This document shows positions 5,697-9,953 of a stretch of DNA of 9,953 nt, one piece after another. Position 1 is the stretch's first letter, and each line of letters begins with the position of its first letter. The DNA comes from Hyphomicrobiales bacterium. Lineage in GTDB: Bacteria; Pseudomonadota; Alphaproteobacteria; Rhizobiales; Xanthobacteraceae. The position numbers and the translations under genes are program-made. Location: positions 1 to 9,953 of the forward strand of contig JACQTM010000246.1 in assembly GCA_016210825.1 (NCBI GenBank), given 5' to 3'. The notes beneath the pieces are model-generated. The model searched no databases. It was given only the letters and a program-made list of their open reading frames with translations, and was not told the origin of the DNA.

Positions 5697-6944
5697 TCAC
5701 TTCGTCGGAAGCGATTGCATGCCGCCAAGCGGATCGAACGCGACGGTCCGCACCCGTGTCGCGCCGATTTCGATACCGAGCGCGCTTTCCGCAAGCGGCC
5801 ATCGGCCGTCCTCGGCTTCGGGCCGAAGCGCGTATTCGACGCCGGCGCTGGCGAGACTCGGCACCGGAAGCACCGGCTCGGCACTCACATTGTCTTGAGC
5901 GGGCGCCGGCCACGCCGTCCTTGCGGGCGGCTCGTACTCGACGATGCGGTGATGCTGGACGATGCGCCGGTAGTACCTGCCTTTTACTTTCTCGACGGTT
6001 ACCGTCCTCACGGTTCGGGTCACGGCGGTCCGCGCGATGTTATCGGTGATTTGGAAAATTTGTGCACCCGGCACCAACAATTCATCGTCAATTGCGCCGC
6101 GGGCGAACGGATAGAGGCGCGGCCATCGTTTCTGTGCTGCCCAAGGCGCGGCCCAGTCCTGCGGAGCGGTTGCCGTTTTCAAGCGATCCGCCGTCGCCGG
6201 CACCACATGCACAATTCGAAAGCCATGCTCCTTGAGGGTGCGAAGGAGGGTTGGCAGTGCGACCACGGTTGCCGGATGGATATCGTGCAGCAGCAGGATG
6301 CCCTTGCCCCTCGCTTCCAGCCGGGTGATCGCCCGGTTGACGATGTCGCGCGCCGAAACTCGCTTCCAGTCATCGGCGAGGACGTCGGCGCTCCACGCCA
6401 TCATCCCGCGCTTGGCGAGATGATCCTCGCTCGCCATCGTGCGTCCGAGGCCGGGATAACGGAAGAACGGCGACACGTCATTGCGATCGCCGAGGACCAC
6501 GGCCGCTGAAGCAACGCCAACTTCGATTTCGAGTTCGGCGCGATCGCGCGAAATCGCGTCGAAATAGGTCGGATGGGTGTAGCTATGTGTACCGATGGTG
6601 TGGCCGGCGTCGCGAAGCTTACGCAATTCCTCGGGATAAGCTTCGGCCATCTGGCCGATGGTAAAAAAGGTCGCCTTCACGCATTCGGCAGCGAGGATTT
6701 CGAGAACCTTGGTGGTGAAGGGCGGTCGCGGGCCGTCGTCAAAAGTCAACACCACCTCGCGGTCGGCGAGCGGCAGCGTCTCCGAGTAATTGATCGTGCC
6801 AATCTGCGGGTGCCCGCGTGGATCGACGACGATTGTACGGCTTGTGCCAATGGCGTCGGGCTTGCCCGGGCAATCGTCGGCGGCCATCGCCGGCGATGCG
6901 CTAATTAAGGCAAGTACGATTGCTTGAGCGGCAAACCACCGCAT
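5697..6944 (-). CDS. Secreted polysaccharide deacetylase (NodB domain) with long C-terminal tail
   Basis: A carbohydrate esterase family 4 enzyme expected to remove N- or O-acetyl groups from a glycan outside the cytoplasm. It has 415 residues. A signal peptide MRWFAAQAIVLALISASPAMA (1-21) precedes DDCPG. The NodB domain (about 60-250) has every motif: TFDDG with Asp69/Asp70, HSYTH with metal ligands His120 and His124, FFRYPG (160-165), ADVLADDW (186-193) and LLLHD (217-221). A tail of about 165 residues (250-415), basic near RYYRRIVQHHR and then rich in Pro/Ala, matches nothing I recognise. I chose ATG 6944 because it begins the signal peptide, with GGGGG about 11 bases upstream; the open frame to 7043 has no secretion signal. 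The paralogous gene lies 110 bases upstream on the same strand. A -10-like TATAAG in that gap, without a good -35, may be a separate promoter. The substrate (peptidoglycan, exopolysaccharide or chitin oligomer) is not readable. Confidence 0.88.
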   Translation of the reverse strand: MRWFAAQAIVLALISASPAMAADDCPGKPDAIGTSRTIVVDPRGHPQIGTINYSETLPLADREVVLTFDDGPRPPFTTKVLEILAAECVKATFFTIGQMAEAYPEELRKLRDAGHTIGTHSYTHPTYFDAISRDRAELEIEVGVASAAVVLGDRNDVSPFFRYPGLGRTMASEDHLAKRGMMAWSADVLADDWKRVSARDIVNRAITRLEARGKGILLLHDIHPATVVALPTLLRTLKEHGFRIVHVVPATADRLKTATAPQDWAAPWAAQKRWPRLYPFARGAIDDELLVPGAQIFQITDNIARTAVTRTVRTVTVEKVKGRYYRRIVQHHRIVEYEPPARTAWPAPAQDNVSAEPVLPVPSLASAGVEYALRPEAEDGRWPLAESALGIEIGATRVRTVAFDPLGGMQSLPTK

Positions 6945-7054
6945 GGACGATAAACCCCCGCGAATATCTTCCCCCTTATAAAGTACTAGGGCCCCCACCT
7001 GAACGGCAAATGAACCAGGGGTTGTCCACAAGTCTCTCTGCAAGCATCGTAAAT

Positions 7055-7870
7055 TCAGCTCCCGCCGGCGCGCGCGCCTGTTTTTACATGACCCGGTGCG
7101 GCAATGACATGAACGATTCGGAACCCGCGTCCCTTGAGCGCGCGCAGCAGCGCCGGGAGCATGGCCGCAGTCTGCGCCACCGTGTCGTGCAGCAGCAGGA
7201 TTCCGCCGCGATTCGCTTCAAGACGCTCCAGCACGAGGCGCAGCTCGCGTTCAGGCGCCATCACATTCCAGTCACTCGCCCAAAGATCGGCGCCGAACAC
7301 GATGATGCCGCGTTTTTCCAGCCGTTCGAGCAACAGGGGTGTCGAGGCGAACCCCGGGAACCGGAAGAAAGGTGTCGCGGGTGATTTGCCAGCGCGGCCC
7401 TGCACCGCCGCATCAACCGCGGCAATGCCACGGTCGATTTCGGCTTCAGCGGCATTGGGCGAGAGGCGGCTTAATAGCGGATGACTGAAAGTATGGTGGC
7501 CGACGCTGTGACCCTCGGCGGTGATACGGCGGACGAGCACGGGATTGGCTGTGGCATTACGTCCAAGCAGGAAGAACGTAGCCCGCACGCATTCGTGTTT
7601 GAGCGCTTCGAGCACGCGCGGCGTTGTCCCGGGCAGCGGCCCATCGTCGAAAGTGAGCACGACCTCCATCGGGTTGAGCGGCAGCGTCTGTGCAAAGTGC
7701 TTGCGACCGATTCGAGGATGCGCCGCCACGTTAACGCCGAGCACGCGGGCGGTGCCGAGCGCATCCGCATTACCGGGGCAGGACCCGGCCGCTCCAGCGC
7801 CGGCGCTGTGCAACATTACGGCAGCGAATATACCGAGTGCGAGCGCGCAATATGACTTCGGGGGATGCAT
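7055..7870 (-). CDS. Secreted polysaccharide deacetylase (NodB domain), paralogue of the next gene
   Basis: A carbohydrate esterase family 4 enzyme of 271 residues. A signal peptide (about 1-28, hydrophobic core YCALALGIFAAVML) ends at AGAGAA, giving a mature start near GSCPG. The domain has TFDDGP with Asp75/Asp76, HTFSH with His126 and His130, FFRFPG (168-173), ADLWASDW (194-201) and LLLHD (225-229), so it should be catalytically competent. It ends about 14 residues after the last strand of the domain and lacks the long tail of its neighbour. The shared start of the mature regions (CPG..DA.GT.R, HP.IG, TLPL, EVVLTFDDGP) shows a tandem duplication followed by divergence. I chose ATG 7870, the start of the signal peptide; a further Met at 7918 would add a polar stretch overlapping the mgtE promoter. 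It is divergent from mgtE with 84 bases between starts. Confidence 0.88.
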   Translation of the reverse strand: MHPPKSYCALALGIFAAVMLHSAGAGAAGSCPGNADALGTARVLGVNVAAHPRIGRKHFAQTLPLNPMEVVLTFDDGPLPGTTPRVLEALKHECVRATFFLLGRNATANPVLVRRITAEGHSVGHHTFSHPLLSRLSPNAAEAEIDRGIAAVDAAVQGRAGKSPATPFFRFPGFASTPLLLERLEKRGIIVFGADLWASDWNVMAPERELRLVLERLEANRGGILLLHDTVAQTAAMLPALLRALKGRGFRIVHVIAAPGHVKTGARAGGS

Positions 7871-7881
7871 GCGGTTCTCGA

Positions 7882-7910
7882 TTGTCAGGCCGTAGCACCG
7901 AGCGTACAAG
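7882..7910 (+). promoter_or_regulatory. Candidate sigma70-type promoter of mgtE
   Basis: TTGTCA (7882-7887) is 5/6 to the -35 consensus. After a 17-base spacer, TACAAG (7905-7910) is 4/6 to the -10 consensus. Transcription would begin near 7917, leaving a leader of about 38 bases, too short for an Mg2+-sensing M-box or a long mgtA-type leader. It lies within the 84-base divergent region shared with the deacetylase gene, so the two genes' control sites must overlap or be interleaved. The match was read by eye and is not proof of use. Confidence 0.5.
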
Positions 7911-7954
7911 CGCCGCAACTCATTCGTTGTTCATTGGCTCGGGCGAGAGGCGAC

Positions 7955-9355
7955 ATGCGCGAGGATAGCAACGTTGCGCCGAGCCCCGAGGGCATTCGCG
8001 ACGCGGAAGGCGCGATCCGGTCCGACTTCATCGCGCGCATCGAAGCCGCGATCGCAAAGCGCGATGGGCGCGCATTGCGCGCGCTCGCAAGCGAATTGCA
8101 CGAGGCCGATACCGGCGATCTGATCGAGGCGCTTGCCCCGGATATGCGGCCGCAGCTCGTCGAATTGATGGGCACGGAGTTCGACTTTACGGCATTGACC
8201 GAAGTCGACGACACGGTTCGCGAAGAGATTCTCGAAGAGCTGCCCTCCGACGCCGTCGCCGAGGGTGTGCGCGAACTCGATTCCGACGATGCGGTCTATA
8301 TCCTCGAAGACCTGTCCGAACGTGAACAGGCGGAGATCCTCGATCAATTGCCGCCGCCCGAGCGCGTCGCACTCGAACGTAGCCTCGAATATCCGGACGA
8401 TTCCGCGGGGCGGCGGATGCAAACCGAATTTATCGCGGTACCTCCGACTTGGACTGTCGGTCATGCCATCGACTACATGCGCGAGACCGTCGACCTGCCG
8501 GATCGCTTCTTCGAGCTTTACGTCATCGATTCCGGCTATCGCTTTCAGGGCGCGGTCGCGCTCGACCGCCTGCTGCGCACCAAGCGCCCGGTCCCGGTGT
8601 CGGCGTTGATGGACCCGGATCGCCGCCGTGTACGCGCCACCGACGACCAGGAAGAGGTCGCGCGCCTGTTCGAGCGCTACAACCTCATTGCCGCGCCGGT
8701 GGTGGACGACGGCGATCGGCTGGTCGGGGTCATCACGGTGGACGACGTGATGGATGTGATCGAGCAGGAAGCGGAAGAGGACATCAAGGCGTTGGGCGGC
8801 GTCGCGCGCGGCGAGGAATTGTCGGACTCCGTATGGAGCATCGCCAGGGGCCGGTTTCCCTGGCTCTTGGCCAATCTGGCAACCGCGCTGCTTGCCTCTT
8901 GGGTGATCCGGCAATTCGAGGGTTCGATCGAGAAAATGGTTTCGCTCGCGGTGCTGATGCCGATCGTCGCCAGCATGGGCGGTAATGCCGGAACGCAGAC
9001 GATGACCGTCGCCGTGCGCGCGCTTGCCACCCGCGAGCTCGGCGACGCCAATTCGCTACGCGTGGCGCGGCGTGAATTGCTGGTCGGAATCCTTAACGGG
9101 TTGGGCTTTGCCGTGATCATGGGGGCGATCGCAATTGCTTGGTTTCAGGTTACCGACCTCGGCCTCGTCATCGGCCTTGCCATGATCTGCGTGCTCGCGG
9201 CGGCAGCGCTCGGCGGTTTCGTCGTTCCCCTGATATTGCTCAAGCTCGGAGTTGACCCCGCCGTCTCGTCCGGTCCGTTCGTGACCACAATTACCGACGT
9301 GGTCGGCTTTTTCTCGTTCCTTGGCATCGCCACCCTGTGGTTCGGCCTGCGCTGA
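7955..9355 (+). CDS. mgtE: Magnesium transporter MgtE
   Basis: An inner-membrane Mg2+ channel/transporter that works as a homodimer and closes when cytosolic Mg2+ fills sites between its N- and CBS domains (known for Thermus MgtE). It has 466 residues, a full-length family member. In order: a polar start; the MgtE N-domain with acidic superhelical repeats (about 25-150, for example ELDSDDAVYILEDL); two CBS domains (about 158-272); a connecting helix EEDIKALGG; and five membrane helices (about 301-321, 330-350, 374-396, 402-430, 440-464). The pore signature MGGNAGTQ lies at 341-348, and the key acidic residue of the last helix is Asp448 in TTITDVVGF. I chose ATG 7955 because GAGAGG lies about 6 bases upstream and the frame before it runs through the promoter into the neighbouring gene. 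Acidic sensing residues are abundant, so gating control is probably intact. Confidence 0.95.
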   Translation: MREDSNVAPSPEGIRDAEGAIRSDFIARIEAAIAKRDGRALRALASELHEADTGDLIEALAPDMRPQLVELMGTEFDFTALTEVDDTVREEILEELPSDAVAEGVRELDSDDAVYILEDLSEREQAEILDQLPPPERVALERSLEYPDDSAGRRMQTEFIAVPPTWTVGHAIDYMRETVDLPDRFFELYVIDSGYRFQGAVALDRLLRTKRPVPVSALMDPDRRRVRATDDQEEVARLFERYNLIAAPVVDDGDRLVGVITVDDVMDVIEQEAEEDIKALGGVARGEELSDSVWSIARGRFPWLLANLATALLASWVIRQFEGSIEKMVSLAVLMPIVASMGGNAGTQTMTVAVRALATRELGDANSLRVARRELLVGILNGLGFAVIMGAIAIAWFQVTDLGLVIGLAMICVLAAAALGGFVVPLILLKLGVDPAVSSGPFVTTITDVVGFFSFLGIATLWFGLR

Positions 9356-9366
9356 TGACCGCCCGT

Positions 9367-9410
9367 TAACCCGTCGGGATTAGGGTCCGGACGGGGTCTA
9401 TGACGGGTTA
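9367..9410. repeat. 9-base inverted repeat just upstream of the last gene
   Basis: TAACCCGTC (9367-9375) and GACGGGTTA (9402-9410) are perfect reverse complements separated by 26 bases, in the 59-base gap after mgtE. The right arm ends 4 bases before the ATG at 9415, exactly where a ribosome binding site is expected. The loop holds an 8-base palindrome GTCCGGAC (9385-9392) and a second GACGGG (9390-9395) that can compete for the left arm. No T-run follows, so it is unlikely to be a mgtE terminator. It could be a DNA operator or an RNA hairpin over the translation start. Confidence 0.6.
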
Positions 9411-9414
9411 GTGC

Positions 9415-9953
9415 ATGGTGACGGGTGAAGCGTTACGGCGCCTTTTTGCCGCATGGCGCGCTGCAATCATCGCGGATTTAGGTGACCGGCGATTCGCGCC
9501 GGCACGGTTCGTGGCGCCGCTGGCGGTAGTGGTGCTTGTCCTTGGCGTTGCATTCGCGGCGGGCGGCTATTTCTTTGCGTACCAAGCCGACGCGCGCCAG
9601 GAAGCGCGCCAGCGTATCGCGCTCGGCGGTGCCATCGACGATATCCGTGCGCGGCGCGGAAATCCCGGAGCACTTGACGCACGCGACCTGCGCATCCTGG
9701 AGCGCAATTCCGGCCTCGCCGACCTCAAACTCGAAACCGAACCCGCGACTGCCGGCCGCAGCGTGCAGCCGCTCCTCGGCGAAAATGGCCGCATTACCGC
9801 GTGGCTGAGCTGGCGGCCCGAACGCCCAATCAGCGATCTGTTCTTGCGCTGGTGGCCGATGGCGGCACTGCTCCTGATCTTTCTTTGCGTTCTCGCCTGG
9901 CTCTCGATCTGGCAATTGCGCCGCGCATTGCGGGTTCTCGATGCCGCCGAACA
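9415..9953 (+). CDS. N-terminus of a two-helix membrane sensor protein, probably a c-di-GMP (GGDEF/EAL) enzyme; cut by window end
   Basis: The frame opens at ATG 9415 (MVTGEALRRLFAAWRAAI) and continues to the window end with no stop, giving 179 residues. A cytoplasmic stretch of 31 residues, rich in Arg and Ala, precedes membrane helix 1 (about 32-56, FVAPLAVVVLVLGVAFAAGGYF). A soluble periplasmic segment of about 85 residues (57-142) follows, then helix 2 (about 146-167, WWPMAALLLIFLCVLAWLSIW), then RRALRVLDAAE, which looks like the start of a signalling helix or coiled coil. This layout is that of a sensor transducer. From memory, hyphomicrobial proteins with similar N-termini continue into GGDEF and EAL domains, but no catalytic domain is inside the window, so a histidine kinase or a chemoreceptor remains possible. 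The ribosome binding site is poor and lies in an inverted repeat. The gene follows mgtE by 59 bases. Confidence 0.7.
   Translation, partial: MVTGEALRRLFAAWRAAIIADLGDRRFAPARFVAPLAVVVLVLGVAFAAGGYFFAYQADARQEARQRIALGGAIDDIRARRGNPGALDARDLRILERNSGLADLKLETEPATAGRSVQPLLGENGRITAWLSWRPERPISDLFLRWWPMAALLLIFLCVLAWLSIWQLRRALRVLDAAE

Noticed and set aside
5715..6509. Plus-strand open frame (264 codons) opposite the longer deacetylase
   Set aside because: Antisense shadow of a gene with a signal peptide and all five NodB motifs; no domain in the antisense product.
7022..7030. TTGTCCACA, one mismatch from a DnaA box
   Set aside because: A single near-match between two deacetylase genes, without a cluster of boxes, an AT-rich unwinding element or replication genes; chance is likely.
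7931..8914. Long open frame (327 codons) antisense to mgtE
   Set aside because: It lies wholly opposite a full-length, motif-complete MgtE. Its translation is rich in Arg, His, Asp and Gly without recognisable domains, as expected from GC-rich codon bias.

Overview
The window reads as ordinary GC-rich chromosome of an alphaproteobacterium, most likely Hyphomicrobiales (Bradyrhizobium, Rhodoplanes or Pseudolabrys relatives). This rests on the high GC, the long spurious antisense frames that come with it, and the close fit of PccA and LipB to the forms I know from that order. There are eleven protein-coding genes (two cut by the window ends) and one tRNA. I see no insertion sequence, phage gene, CRISPR array, toxin-antitoxin pair or integrase.

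Left part (1-3482): a 1-Cys peroxiredoxin running off the left edge (minus strand) is divergent from pccA, the biotin-carrying alpha subunit of propionyl-CoA carboxylase (plus). pccA converges on a SnoaL/NTF2-fold protein of unknown substrate (minus). Middle (3483-5653): a small gamma-glutamylcyclotransferase-like gene and acyP (acylphosphatase) overlap by an ATGA junction and form a two-gene operon. They converge on lipB (octanoyltransferase, minus, GTG start). Divergent from lipB is a short stand-alone FliN/SpoA-domain gene, followed by tRNA-Leu(GAG). Right part (5654-9953): two tandem secreted NodB-type polysaccharide deacetylases (minus) lie back to back with mgtE, a magnesium transporter (plus) that has a good sigma70-type promoter. 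Last comes the start of a two-helix membrane sensor protein, probably a c-di-GMP enzyme, cut by the window end.

The genes do not form one pathway. They are short, mostly independent transcription units: carbon metabolism (pccA), lipoylation (lipB), oxidative stress (peroxiredoxin), envelope glycan editing (deacetylases) and Mg2+ import (mgtE). The observations most worth a second look are the deacetylase pair, with an identically spaced cysteine pair and a 165-residue tail on only one copy; the competing GACGGG/CCCGTC pairings at the start of the last gene; and the orphan FliN-like gene. I found no convincing new multi-gene system.
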